64,000 nucleotides of DNA from contig QANY01011362.1 of NCBI GenBank assembly GCA_003255025.1, positions 7,130 to 71,129 on the forward strand, written 5' to 3'. The stretch is from Datisca glomerata (taxonomy: Eukaryota > Streptophyta > Magnoliopsida > Cucurbitales > Datiscaceae). Position 1 is the first letter of the stretch; every line of letters begins with the position of its first letter. The notes below the pieces were generated by a model. The model was not told where the DNA came from. It ran no database searches and saw only the letters and a list, made by a program, of their open reading frames with translations. The position numbers and the translations under genes were made by a program. Shown piece by piece: positions 47,746 to 59,177 of this stretch.

Positions 47746-47753
47746 GTTGCAAC

Positions 47754-48190
47754 AACTGACGACCCTCCAACAACGTAATCAATAGAGTTTTCAACCTAGT
47801 TGTCCAGCCAAAATTGAAGTTTGGAGTGATGACTAATCAACTACCTAGACTCGAACATTGAAACAACATAATGGTATTTTAGGTCAAGCCAAACAGAAGA
47901 TGAGACATATCATGGTCTTGGCATTTGATAATGAAATGGGCATAAAGATAAGCAAAAATAAATAATCATCCATCAACAAACTTCAAGTGAGTTTTTTATA
48001 ATGCCTTGTCTAGAATGCAAAGATCTTTAATACCATGACTACCCTCCCCTTTTAGCTTGCAACAAGACATTATGAGCCACTTAAACATGTCTATGAGTAT
48101 CGATTGAACCTGTCAAAAAAAATTTATCATAGCAACATTTAGGTTCTTCAAAGTTAAAAAGAGAAGAATGGCAACTATAAACTTAAAATA
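47754..48190 (-). pseudogene. LINE ORF2 remnant, RT C-terminal part (other side of the hAT)
   Basis: The minus strand reads KGEGSHGIKDLCILDKAL, then HSKLQFWLDN, the region just after the reverse transcriptase domain of plant LINEs. It is the upstream continuation of the relic at 43990-45091. Confidence 0.6.
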
Positions 48191-48204
48191 ATTTAAAAAT
48201 GAAC

Positions 48205-49330
48205 CTTATTTGGAAGGACTCGTAGATACCTAGACCGAATCATTTTAAAATTTTGTCTCCTCCCTGTCCTAATCTCACTAAGGTTAGGGACCTCATTGAT
48301 GACCACCATAGATGGAATATGAACCTGCTTAATCAGTGCTTTAACCATTAAGATATTTCAGAAATTTGTAAGATTCCTATTAGCCGATTCGGTTGTGAGG
48401 ACGTGTTTATTTGACACTATTCTAATGATGGGCGTTACTCGGTCCAATCTAGCTACAAACTAGCCATGGATCTATCCTCAAATGGAGTTCTCGGCATGTA
48501 AGCCCGTGGTGTTTCTAGCTTTGTGGCTGTCCCAGAATCCATGTGGAATGGGATTTGGAAATTGAACATCCCCCCAAGATAAAAGATTTCATTTGGTGAA
48601 GCTTGAACAACTTTCTTGCGATAAAGGTGAACCTTCGTGCTAGAGGTATGAATATTTCACCCATTTGTCCTTTGTGTGATCAATTTGATGAAACTGTGGC
48701 TCACATATTTTTCACTTGTGTTTTTGCGAGCAAATTTTAGTTTGGGAGTCCCCTTACACTCCTCTCATCTTCCTTTGTGAACTTGGATTTTCGCAATATC
48801 TGGATGAAATTAGAGACTGCTCTCTCGGCTTCTGCAAATTCAAGCTTTTCAATTGCTTGGCTTTGTTTCGGGTTATGGAGAATTTGGAAAGAAAGGAACA
48901 ATAAATGTTTCAAAGGAATTTCTCCCAACCTCGTGACTGCTATTGAGGAGACTCATTCTTAGATTTATGAATTTTTCTCAGTCTCGGCTCCAAATTGTTA
49001 TATTCCAGGGGACTCGGGTGGAGCTAAGACTTGCCATTGCTTGAAGCCTGCATTGGAGAACTGCTGAAGGCTTTTTGTTGATGTTGCATGGGTTGATTCA
49101 AGAGGAGGACTGTGGTGGGTCCTTTTTGACCAAGATGGTACCATTCAAGGAATGGGTTGTGAGCCTAGGGAGCATGTGGCTAGTGTTGTGATAGCTGAAG
49201 CCATTGTTATCTTGTGGGGTTTGGGGTGCTTCCTGAAGAAGCCAATCTCCAAATTCTCTCATACTTTTTGGAGGTTGTTACATTATTTGCAATTCTTTTG
49301 TGGAATCCCTTTTTTTTACAAACAAAAAAA
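48205..49330 (+). pseudogene. LINE ORF2 remnant with zinc-binding RVT and RNase H parts
   Basis: Plus-strand frames give RWNMNLLNQCF-like sequence, FIWHYSNDGRYSVQSSYKLA-like sequence, then MWNGIWKLNIPP, ISPICPLC (zinc ligands of the zf-RVT region), WLCFGLWRIWKERNNKCF, and an RNase H start VDVAWVDSRGGLW. Several frameshifts and stops break it. It lies head-to-head with the minus-strand LINE relic, so the two are separate insertions. Confidence 0.75.
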
Positions 49331-49912
49331 AAGATTCATTTTCTTTCCCCTCGTAGTCCCATTTATATATATTATAGACTTAAAAAGGTAAAATAAGATT
49401 TGAAGTATTAATTTCAATATCAAATTATTCAGTTATCCTATTCTTTAATAAAATTCGATCTATTAAAATGATTTTTTCACAACTAATATGTTATTAATAA
49501 TTAATGTGATAAATGTGATTATGGTACAGAGAATACTAAAAGACTTATTAACATATTAAATTATTTCTCCCCCCTAAGTCTCGTTTAGAAGTAGTAGTGA
49601 TGTTAATTTTTAAATTATTTTAATAAGTTATGAAATATTGATTTATAAATTATTTACACATCATTTAATCCTTTAAAATTTAACCAATTACTTAATTAAC
49701 TTAAAGTTATTCTCTTTCATATTTTTCTTCACTTTTATATTTGACTGGTTTAAACCCACATCACGGTGTTGAACTGTATCATGTTAATTATATATATTAT
49801 AGTTCATCAAAAGCTTTTAGCTTCAATAAAAAGATTAATGAAACTAAATTTTCTAAATTAAAGTAATAAGAAAGTAGTATTGAATAAAAAAAATTCATAG
49901 TATGAAAACAAC
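49331..49912. other. AT-rich DNA, nothing recognised
   Basis: No coding or structural signal beyond A/T runs. Confidence 0.5.
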
Positions 49913-50706
49913 GGTAAACAACAGTTTTACCCCCTATAGTTTGAGGTAATTTTTATTTTAGACCCTCTACTTTTAAAAATTGGTAGTGTAGACCCTATAG
50001 TTATATTTTGCATTCATGTTAGACCTTCCGTAACACATCTGCTTAAAAATAATAACGGTCCATCACGATCTGTCTACGTGGCATGACGTGACAAATAGTT
50101 TAACGTCACATCATCTTTTTAATTTACTCAACTGTCATGTGAGATGAATTACCCAAAATACCCTTAATTCTCCCATTTCTTTCTTCTTCCTCCTCTCTCG
50201 TTCACGACCTTCTTTCTTTTGCAGAGCTCTTCTTCCTCCTCCGCTCCATTTTTACAGAGTTCTTTTCCTCTTCGTTCGTGAGCAGACCCGAGCGGCACCG
50301 TCTTCAAGATTTAGGGTACATTTTTTAGTTCAAGATTAGGATAAATCTTTGCTAATTTCTCATTAATTTCTCATACTATTTTATGTTGCAATTCAAGTAA
50401 GATTAAATTTAGGTGAAAATCAGTTGTTGGGCTTATAAATTTAGGTGAACTCAGTAGTTGGGGTTATAATTTCTCATACTAATTACTTGCTAAATTCTTC
50501 TTTTGCAAGAAGAATTTTGTCCTGTTTATTTTAGTGTTTAGTGCTTCTGAATTTGAGATATTAGGGTAAATGAATTTGGATGTCATCGAGATTTAGGATA
50601 ATGTGAATGTAAAATGTAACTATAAGGTCTATTATGCTAATTTTTAAAGTAGATGGTCTAAAATGAAAATTACTCTAAACTACAAGGGTAAAACTATAGT
50701 TTATTC
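49913..50706. mobile_element. MULE-like element with ~95-bp terminal inverted repeats
   Basis: Left end GTTTTACCCCCTATAGTTTG... and right end (reverse complement GTTTTACCCTTGTAGTTTAG...) remain alignable over about 95 bp, including ATTTTAGACC.TCTACTTT. The interior (50160-50330) is a pyrimidine-rich, leader-like stretch followed by a possible GT splice donor, reminiscent of a captured 5' untranslated exon. No transposase. Target duplication not resolved. Confidence 0.6.
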
Positions 50707-51260
50707 TAAAAATAATTTTATTTTGTCGAAGCCCTAAAAACAATTAGATGAAAGAAAAAGATAAATACATATTTTATCTAATATTTAAATTAAATTTAAA
50801 TGAATAAAAAGAAAATCAACAGTTTTCTCTCTTTTAAACTTAAGACAACTATACTGTAGTGACTACTAGGATTTATATTCTTTGGCAATTGAGTATCGAG
50901 AAGTTGATAATTTAAGGCGTCCTTCCTGACTGAACATCTGAAATTAGGTCACTGAAAAAACAAAAAGCAAAACGTTAACGAACAAGTGTTAATTTTTTTC
51001 GCTTCTTATAATTTTCAAATTAACGTAAATGGTCCCCTAATTTTTTTTTCATAAATTTGTAGATTAATCATGATTCTCGACAGCCAAAAAGATATTAATT
51101 TGAAACGTCTGCTTAAATCGATACATTCCAAATAAAAAACAAGAAAATAAAAATAAAACTCGCTTACTTTTATCCGAGTCGTTCTAATCATGACGTACGG
51201 TCCAAATTTAGCTAACTGTGATCTGCCGTTTATATCAAATCCAACGTTTAAATTAGTTGA
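50707..51260. other. AT-rich DNA, nothing recognised
   Basis: No gene or repeat identified. Confidence 0.45.
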
Positions 51261-51721
51261 TGTTAGAAAAATAGATGTCATTGTGAATTAATAAAAGATA
51301 CTATCAGAAAAATAGATTAAAAAACACGTTCTAAAACATATTTTAGATTGAGGTGTAACAAGTCACTGTTCTTAAAATCAATTTTACGTTCTCATAGAAA
51401 GTATCATAGTGCATCAAAGTTTTTTATGCGTCTAACTTTCAGGATTCAACAACCTATAGCTACATTTTTCTACATGTGCACTCATAATAGAAAAACTACA
51501 TAAACCATAAACTATACCCAGCATAAGAGATTTGAGATAGATTGATTTTGTGAAAACTCATATATGACTAGTGTATTTCTAAAAGAAAATAGATGTGATA
51601 TATACTAGTTGAAATAGTGTAACCGTACATATACTATTAATTTGTGTATTGAATAAAATAATTCAACCATTTGTATCTCTTGAAATAAATATAAAAATTA
51701 TGTTTGAATTGTAACTCACAA
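51261..51721. mobile_element. Left LTR-like repeat, part 1 (candidate LTR element)
   Basis: Begins TGTTAGAAAA and matches 63055-63460 along its length (shared GGATTCAACA.C, ATAGCTACATT.TTCTA, GAGATTTGAGATA, GATGTGATATATACTAGTTGAAATA). It carries ~50 bp absent from the right copy. The match is broken at 51721 by the Helitron and resumes at 57933. Confidence 0.6.
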
Positions 51722-51816
51722 TCCTATCTTATCTGATCTTAATATATTAAAAGGGATTAAAATGAGAGAAACTTTTGTTTCTCTTTTTTACCTTTCAAGC
51801 CTCCTTAAAATATAAT

Positions 51817-51828
51817 CACTACAAGAAA
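51817..51828 (+). mobile_element. Left terminal repeat of CACTA 3
   Basis: CACTACAAGAAA, identical to the left end of CACTA 2 at 58003. The matching right end was not found downstream. Confidence 0.75.
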
Positions 51829-53171
51829 TATGATATTCTACATGAAAAAAATACAAGAGTTTCACTATCCTCTTGTTGAAAACTAGAAACAACAAGGGAA
51901 TTAAAAATCAAGTAAAATTTATTCATGTAGAAAGTGAAAAAAAAGCGGCATGGGCAAAATAGAAGCGCGGGATCACTTAAGTAAAAAATGGACCCCAATT
52001 TGCTCGAAAACTCGTTTCCCTCTCGGCCATCATCTCTGAAACACACCAAATTCATGATTTTCTTCTCCATTTTAGAGAAGCTCTGAAAATCCTTTCATAG
52101 AAGCTCACGATTTTCTCTCTAAAAATCTTTCCTTCTCTACTCACCATTCTTCTCGCGCAACTTCTCTCTCTCAAACGACCTATGGCTGGACTTCGACAGA
52201 GCTCTTCCCTCTCAAACGACCTAGGGCTTGAAGATTCTTAGTGATTAGCTTCTCTTTCACTCTCTCGTTCAAATACAGAGGAACTAGGGTTGCAGATTGA
52301 TTTTCAAGTTTGAGCTTTAAATTTTTGCATATCATCCTTCTGGAAAATTTATGTGAACCGAAGGCTTGTCCTTTCCTTTTCTCCATTGTTCCCTGTGAAC
52401 CGAAGGCTTGTTAATTCAAAACATAAAATAGATGGTTTGTTAGAGAGATATACAACGGGTAGCTAAATGGCTTCTTGAGATGAAGTTAATCCCCTTTGAC
52501 TGAAACGCAGAACCTATATTAATTTATCTTGATTTTAAACGCAGGACTTACAAATTGTTCTTGAATATATTACTGGAGTTTTCTTAACTTGATTTTAAAC
52601 CTGGTAGAATATTATAGAGCCTACATTTAATTACTAAAATTGTTTAAAGCTTCTGTTTTAACTATATATGTGTGTTTAAAAAAACTATATATGTGTGTTG
52701 CATTCGTTGCACTATGTATTGCATTAACTGTAAGTGTTTTTCCAATCTACTCATATATGTGTGCTTAAAAAAAAATATGTGTGTGTGTGTTTTACATGTA
52801 GTGTGGGTTGCATTAGCTTAGATAAAGAGCAGCAATTGCCAATGAACCATACCCACATGGTTGAGATTGAGACACTACCTAACTCTTTGCCTTTGTACTA
52901 ACAGCTGTTCCTTTAATCTTTGTGTCATATGAAGATGCATTTATGTGTTATCTTATGTTCATGGGTAGTGTCCACAAAAAATACACATAAGTTCTTCATT
53001 TAATGATTATATTCATTATATATATATATATATATATATATATTACAAGATAAATGTATACATGTTTATTTGTAAAAATTGAATAAATTTGACATGTTTT
53101 ATTTAGCGCCTACAAGTACGAACTAAATATTTGCAATTAATATGTTTCTTATATTTATAGTTGTAGTTTCC
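51829..53171 (+). other. CACTA 3 5' region, non-coding
   Basis: Leader-like CT-rich sequence lies at 52050-52240. The phrase TGTGAACCGAAGGCTTGT is repeated (52350 and 52396). AT-rich DNA follows, with a long (AT)n just before the gene. No protein frame recognised. Confidence 0.5.
53011..53042. repeat. (AT)n microsatellite
   Basis: About 30 bp of alternating TA. Confidence 0.9.
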
Positions 53172-55440
53172 ATGATGGATAAAGATTGCGTGCATTGTAA
53201 GAGGTAAATGAAAATTAATTCTCACGCTAGTTCAATCTTAGTATTGAAAAAGATAGTTTAAGTACTTAGATTTTAGTTTTGAATTAATAGAGCTTTAAAC
53301 GAGTACATGTAAGGAGCAAGAAAATTCATTCGAGAGGCCATGGCTAATGCAGATCATCTCGAAAAAATTCAGTGCCCTTGTGGGAAATGTAGGAATATGA
53401 GTCATCAATATCCGAATGATATTTTTGAGCATTTAAATATCAAAGGCATGGATCCTACATATACAAATTGGCATCATTATGGAGAACCTGTTAGGCATGC
53501 TGAATTTGATGAAATGGATGCGGTTGATGATGCTTATAACTATACAGAACCACATATGAACATGATGAAGAGTATGTGGAGCATTCTGAACGAAGAGATA
53601 AGGGCTTTAACAAAACATTAGATGATGCCAGGACCCTTTTATATCCAAGTTGTACGAGGTTCATAAAGTTATCAGCTATTGTGACTCTTTACAAACTAAA
53701 AACTATAAGCCAGTGGACTGATAAGAGTTTCAATACTCTTTTAGAGACTTTGGATGATATGTCACCCAATAACAGGTATTCTATGAAAAATTTTCTTAGA
53801 AAAACTAATTTGGGGTATACAAAAATTCATGCGTGTGTGAATGATTGTTGTCCCTTTATAAAAGAGATGGAAAATCTGGAAACATGTCCAAAATGTGGTT
53901 CTTAAAGATGGAAACTGATAAACGTACAAATAAAATTAGAAAAAGTGTTCTAGAAAAAGTTCTATGTTATTTTCCTGTGATTCCAAGGTTTAGGAGAATG
54001 TTCCTGTCTCCAAAAATGGTTGAAGCTTTAATGAGGCATCCCTACAACAAAAGCAATAATGGGAAAATGCGTCACCCAGTAGAATCTGTGGCATGGGACT
54101 TGGTGAATGATAAATGGCCAGCTTTTTCAAGCGATCCACAAAATGATAGGAGAATGTTCCTGTCTCCAAAAATGGTTGAAACTTTAATGAGGCATCCCTA
54201 CAACAAACGCAATGATGGGAAAATGCGTCACCCAATAGAATCTGTGGCATGGGACTTGGTGAATGATAAATGGCCAGCTTTTTCAAGTGATCCACAAAAT
54301 GATAGGAGAATGTTCCTGTCTCCAAAAATGGTTGAAGCTTTAATGAGGCATCACTACAACAAAAGCAATGATGGGAAAATGCGTCACCTAGTAGAATTTG
54401 TGGCATGGGACTTGGTGAATGATAAATGGCCAGCTTTTTCAAGCAATCCACAAAATCTTAGACTTGGCCTTGCAACAGATGGTATCTACCCATTTAGGAG
54501 TCTAAGTACCAACTATACATGTTGGCCAGTCATGCTTATGACATACAACTTAGCACCATCGTCGTGCATGAGGAAAGAAAATATCATGTTGACATTATTG
54601 ATTCTTGGTCCAAAGCAACCTGGCAATGACATTGATATTTATTTGCAACTACTTATAGAGGATTTGTAATAACTGTGGAATAATAGTGTGCAAATGTATG
54701 ATTCCTTCCAGAAGGGGTTTATCAATTTGAGGGCAATTTTTTTAGACTATTAAGGATTTTCCAGCTTATGGCAATCTTGCTGGATGCACAACAAAGGGCA
54801 AGAAGGCATGTCCTACTTGTGGTATAAATACTCACTCACGTTGGTTGAAATATAGCAAGAAGTTCGCATATATGGGGCATAGACATTTTTTACCACCAAA
54901 TCATCATTTAAGGACAAAAATGTTTTGGTTTGACGAAAGAGAAAGATAATGCACATAGAGTCATGACTAGAGTCACCATTGCTCGAGAACTTAGTGACTA
55001 TGTGAATGATTTTGGAAAAGGTGCTAAGAAGAAAGGAAAAAAGACTGGGGAAGTTACTACCATTTGAAAGAAAATATCAATATATTTTTATTTACCCTAC
55101 TAGGAGGTACCCATTTTATAAATTTATATTTACATTACAAACTAATTGGCACAACTTAGTAAGATTTGAATTTAAGTCATATATCTTTTATTTTGTAGGG
55201 GGTGGCGTTGCGCCATAATTTAGATGTCATGCACATTAAAAAAAATTTGAAAGCCTTTTTGGTACATTGTTGAACATGAATGACAAGTCAAATTGGTATG
55301 TTCAACTTAGAACCCCACCGCGGGGATTTCAAGAGATGGACATCCTTGATGACAATGAAGATACAAGTAACATGCAATTTCATGTGAGGACTGTAAACTT
55401 ATTTGCAGGACTGTTTATATTCAATTATGCATAATTTGAG
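53172..55440 (+). pseudogene. CACTA 3 transposase (TNPD-like), truncated, with internal triplication
   Basis: Exon 1 starts at 53172 (MMDKDCVHCKR) and ends before GTAAATG at 53205. Exon 2 (~53290 on) reads GARKFIREAMANADHLEKI, then CPCGKCRNMSHQYPNDIFEH, a zinc-binding transposase-associated domain. Then CPKCGS and, after a frame change near 53900, the start of the Transposase_21 domain with WDLVNDKWPAFSSDPQN (three copies), LRLGLATDGIYPFRSLS, YTCWPVMLMTYNLAPSSCM, LGPKQPGNDIDIYLQLLIEDL, stop, then CTTKGKKACPTCGINTHSRW and HNLDVMHIKKN. Frameshifts near 53600, 53900 and 54730-54950 break it. The C-terminal part expected in this family (DUF4218/4216) is missing. Confidence 0.88.
53992..54459 (+). 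repeat. Three tandem 156-bp units inside the CACTA 3 transposase
   Basis: Units 53992-54147, 54148-54303 and 54304-54459 each start AGGAGAATGTTCCTGTCTCC and differ at only a few bases. Since 156 is divisible by three, each adds 52 codons in frame. Confidence 0.95.
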
Positions 55441-56539
55441 GTTTAAAAGTCTGAAATTGACTTTGTTTGAGGTAGAATTGTGTCAAGTTATGCATACTAG
55501 AGTCGGTTGGTAGGAAAGCTATTATTTTCGTTGTTGGTAACGCATGTTTTAAAGTTCAAAAATAATTTTTGAAGGTGAGGTGAGTATAGGTAGGGGAAGG
55601 CGGGTTGTTGAGGTTTAGGAGACTAAATTTTATCATTTTATAACTATTAATTGAAATTGACTTTGTTTAAGGCTAAATTTTGTCAAGTTATGCATACTAG
55701 AGTCGATTAGTAGGAAAACTATTATTTGCGATGTAGGAAAACTGTTATTTTCAATGTTGTAGAATGTCATATTATGCTTTTGACATTTAAATGGTTAGAT
55801 TATTAGACTAGTTTTTAGTTATTATTGTTTTTTTATTAAGCTTTAGGTATTCAGAACATAAAATGGCTATGTTTTTTGTTAAGACTTTCGTGTTTGAGCT
55901 GAATTTTATATGCTAGATGATATGTTTATATTGTTTTGAGAATAACATAGACACATTGCTAAATGATGTGCTTCTTTTACATTTACGGGATTTTCCTCAA
56001 GATGTATGTAGCAGTAGACAAAATTGTTGATGGGCAGTAGGTAAAATTATTGATGGAAAGAAATACTGCTATAATTATGCAGCAGAATGGAGGGTGTTGT
56101 CCGGTATTGAATTGTTCAAGGTTATATGTTTGATGCAAGTTATTTGATTTGTTATCATAGTGAATAACTAGTGTTATTTTCTCAAAACATAAAATGGTGA
56201 TGTGAGCAATGTGAAATTATCTTAAACTTATTATCTTATTCTTTAAAATGTAGGACCTACAATCTCTTGAAGGTTTTCAACATGGCATCAAATTTTGAAG
56301 AATAGTAGTGAAACTTTGAAGTTATTTTGTAGCGTCTGTTAAAACTTTCAGATATTTTTTGTTTTTTGAATGGTACGTTGTATTAGTAGATTAATTACTA
56401 ATATTTTTTAGATGATAATTATGGATGATACTTATGGATAATATTTGTGAAAATGAAATGATGTTGGAATGCATTATAGTCTAGTAACGTATTAATTTTG
56501 AATGATTAAATAGATACGTAAATATGTGCATATAAATTG
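55441..56539. other. AT-rich DNA with a ~200-bp spaced direct repeat
   Basis: The phrase TGAAATTGACTTTGTTT..GG followed by GTCAAGTTATGCATACTAGAG and GGTAGGAAA-like sequence occurs at 55452 and again at 55652. No protein frame. Near 56260 a possible AG|GACCTAC acceptor may mark a decayed last transposase exon. Confidence 0.45.
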
Positions 56540-57440
56540 ATTGTAAAAAACTAGTATTTATTAAATATTTTTATAAAATAATGTAGAAATAAATATAAAT
56601 ATCTATAAAGGATGAATTTTGAGATTATTTTTGGGTAAACAGTAATTTATTCGTTAAAAAATATAAATTAAAAATTATATAATTTTTAATGTTTGTAGAA
56701 CTGAAAATTTATATAATTGAGCTGAGATAATTGTTTTTGAAGAAGATGAATTATCTCTTAATATGATAGAATCAACAAATTTATAAATAATAATTTTATA
56801 TAGTATTCAAATAATAATTCTTAGTAAAATTTCAACAATATTATTAATAGAATAATGTATTTATTATTACTATTATTTCACTTTAAATTTAGATTTACAA
56901 TCATTTAAAATATAATGTATTAGTTTTGACATTATTATTAATTTTAAATTTTCAATTATATTTTAAATTGCTTAAAATGGATTTAAATGACAATTTTTTT
57001 ATTCTCCTTTTTTCCCTTCAAGTCTCCTAAAAATATAGTACAATTTTGAGTTTTTACTTATTTTTTATTTAATAAAATTCATATAATGGAATAATATTTT
57101 CTATTCAATTATAATTTATTTATAAATAATTGTTAATATTAAATATTTATAAAAATATTATGCAATTAGAAAGATAAATATCCATAAGGATTTATTATAA
57201 TGAATTATGTGATTACTTTTAAGTCAATAGTCTAAACTTATAAAATTAACTATTATGTACTATTTATGTTATCAGAACATTAAAATTCATATAAATGAAT
57301 TGAGAAAAATATTTTTTAATAACTAAATTATATTTCAATAAATGGAATCTTAAAAATGGATGAATTTTATATATTATATAAATATCAATGTTATATTGTA
57401 CCATTTCAACAATATTATAAATAAGCTAATGAATAATTGT
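56540..57440 (+). repeat. Two related Helitron-body segments
   Basis: 56540-56940 and 57110-57440 share order and wording (AATAAATAT.TATAAAGGAT / ATAAATATCCATAAGGATT, then GA.TTATTTTT..GT.AA.AGT, then CATTTCAACAATATTAT-like phrases). Between them 56990-57047 resembles the Helitron 5' end at 51760-51815 (CTTTCAAG.CTCCT.AAAATAT). Confidence 0.5.
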
Positions 57441-57932
57441 ACAATAATTAATGTCTGACCACCACATCAAGAAGTTAGGAACCAATCAGGAAGGATGAAA
57501 AAATAGTCAACAAGGGAGCATAATTGGGATCGTATAATAAAACTCAACGACCCATATAAATGTTAAACTTAATCAAGGAATCGCATCAACAGGATATCAA
57601 TATTCTACGATTTTACTTATTTTATAGTTGTAAATTAGTCTTGGAGAGAAGACTTGGTAGAATGAAAATATACTCAATGTTTTGTATATAAATAAGAACC
57701 AATGATGAAACCTAAAAAGAGGCAATACAATCGACTTCATTTGTCTATATTTTTTTCTTTCCCCCTTGCGTTCATTCTGTTTTAGATTGTAAGATTCTTT
57801 TGACATTTATTATTACTATATTTTATTTTTATTTAAATTTATAATTATTTTCAAAGATAATATATAATTTAAAACAATTTGCGTGTATTTTAAATTATTT
57901 TAACACGTGCGAAGCATGCACTTTCTGACTAG

Positions 57933-58002
57933 TACAATAAAAGGATAATAATTTAGTTTTTAAAACTTGTCATTTAATTTGTCACACACAATTAAATAAA
58001 TA
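57933..58002. mobile_element. Left LTR-like repeat, part 2
   Basis: ACAATAAAA... to ...CATTTAATTTGTCACACACA and AATTAAATAAATA matches 63460-63530 and completes the LTR interrupted at 51721. Confidence 0.6.
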
Positions 58003-58319
58003 CACTACAAGAAAATGGTCTTTGAGCGACCAACTTTTTAACCACGAAAATAAATTTGTGCTAAAAGCTTGTTTTAGTGACCAATTTTTTAGTTGATCTC
58101 GAAAGGCTGGATATTTTACCCGAAAAAAAAGAAAGTGCGCGCAAAATTTTTCGTGGGCTTTTGCCGATGAAGTTTTAAATTCGTCGGTAAAAGTCTTCAT
58201 TTTACCGACCAATTAATTATTTGGTCGCTAAAGTCAGACCTTTAGCGACCAAATAAATTTTTGGCCGCTAAAAGTGACCTTTAGCGACCAAATACATTGT
58301 TGGCAGCTAAAGATCTCAC

Positions 58320-58830
58320 TAAATAAAAAATAGTAGGCTTCCCTTCTTAACTCATTTCTCTGCTTCCCCACTCAAGCCCTCGAAAAAGAGCTCCTCCTCC
58401 TCCATCGGTCTGTCTCCGCGGTAAAGATCCTCCGCGACTGAGTTCGTCCACGACAAAGAGCTCCTCCTTGACTGAGTTCGTTCGTGACAGCGAGCTCCTC
58501 CATCAGTTCATGGCTCCTCCATCACTTCAAGAGACTCCTCCATCAATTTGTGGCTCCTCTTGTTACTTCTATTTTCCTAAGATCTGTATTGAGTAATCTG
58601 AGATTACTAATTTTGCCGATTGTAGTTTTCTTGCATGGTGTAACTATTTTCTTGCTGTTCTAGGAAGAACATGAAGCAGCTCACGTTTATTGAGTGATTA
58701 TTCGACTCGGTTTCTCTTTTATAACTGTGCTAAATACTTTTGTCTTTGTGATGCTTGGGTTATGTTGTTGAACTTGGTTTTCTCTTTTACTATGACTGTG
58801 CTAAATACTTTTGTCTTTGTGATTGTGCAG
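58320..58830 (+). other. CACTA 2 5' internal region (leader-like)
   Basis: CT-rich with repeated GAGCTCCTCC words (58386-58530), then sequence ending TGATTGTGCAG, the acceptor of the first captured exon. The E2 gene's own first coding exon (start codon) is not recognised here. Confidence 0.5.
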
Positions 58831-59177
58831 GAAACTCAGCGTCTTCTTAGTGAACCAGGTAAACGCGTCTCGCTTTATTTGGTTCGATGAAAGTATTATT
58901 CCTGTGCCCTTGGAGTTTAGTCTACTTTTCTCTGTTGCTCTTTGTTATTCATGATTTTTATTTCTTCTATCTGATTAAGAGGTAATTTGTATAGAATTGT
59001 CCAATTTGATTTGATTGAAATGTAAAATCATTTTTTTTGTATATGCTTTGTGGGCTTTAATCGTGTTTTACTTGTAATCTATGGTTTCAGCCCCGAGCAT
59101 TAGTGCTTCGCCATCATAAGACAATATGCGATATTTTAATCTGACGATCCTTGGCCCCACACAGTCATCCTACGAAG
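58831..59177 (+). pseudogene. UBC13-like: Captured fragment of a UBC13-type ubiquitin-conjugating E2 gene (two exons)
   Basis: Exon 58831-58858 (28 bp) encodes ETQRLLSEP. Exon 59091-59177 encodes PSISASPS, stop, DNMRYFNLTILGPTQSSYEG. Both have AG/GT borders at the same places as in plant UBC35/UBC36 (UBC13) genes, E2 enzymes that with a UEV partner build Lys63-linked ubiquitin chains. The start exon and everything past the early beta-sheet (including the catalytic Cys) are absent, and TAA replaces a Glu codon. It cannot act as an E2. Confidence 0.88.

Larger units (their letters stand above)
51722..57932 (+). mobile_element. Helitron (composite), inserted between A and T
   Basis: Starts TC (TCCTATCTTATCTGATC, then an AAAGGGATTAAAATGAGAG stretch typical of plant Helitron 5' ends). 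It ends CTAG (57929-57932) eleven to thirteen bases after a short GTGC...GCAC hairpin in ACGTGCGAAGCATGCAC. The flanks are A (51721) and T (57933), the standard Helitron target, with no duplication. The uninterrupted sequence survives at 63450-63475 as CTCACGACACAATAAAA. No Rep/helicase gene is present. A CACTA element lies inside from 51817. A second 5'-end-like block at ~56990-57047 suggests two Helitron copies in tandem. Confidence 0.72.

Noticed and set aside
53990..54451. Minus-strand 153-codon frame
   Set aside because: Shadow of the three 156-bp units of the transposase gene; the plus-strand reading has clear CACTA transposase motifs.
57490..57830. Solo LTR inside the Helitron (TGTATATAAATAAG TATA-like phrase)
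   Set aside because: Only one copy, no TG..CA ends or target duplication could be fixed.
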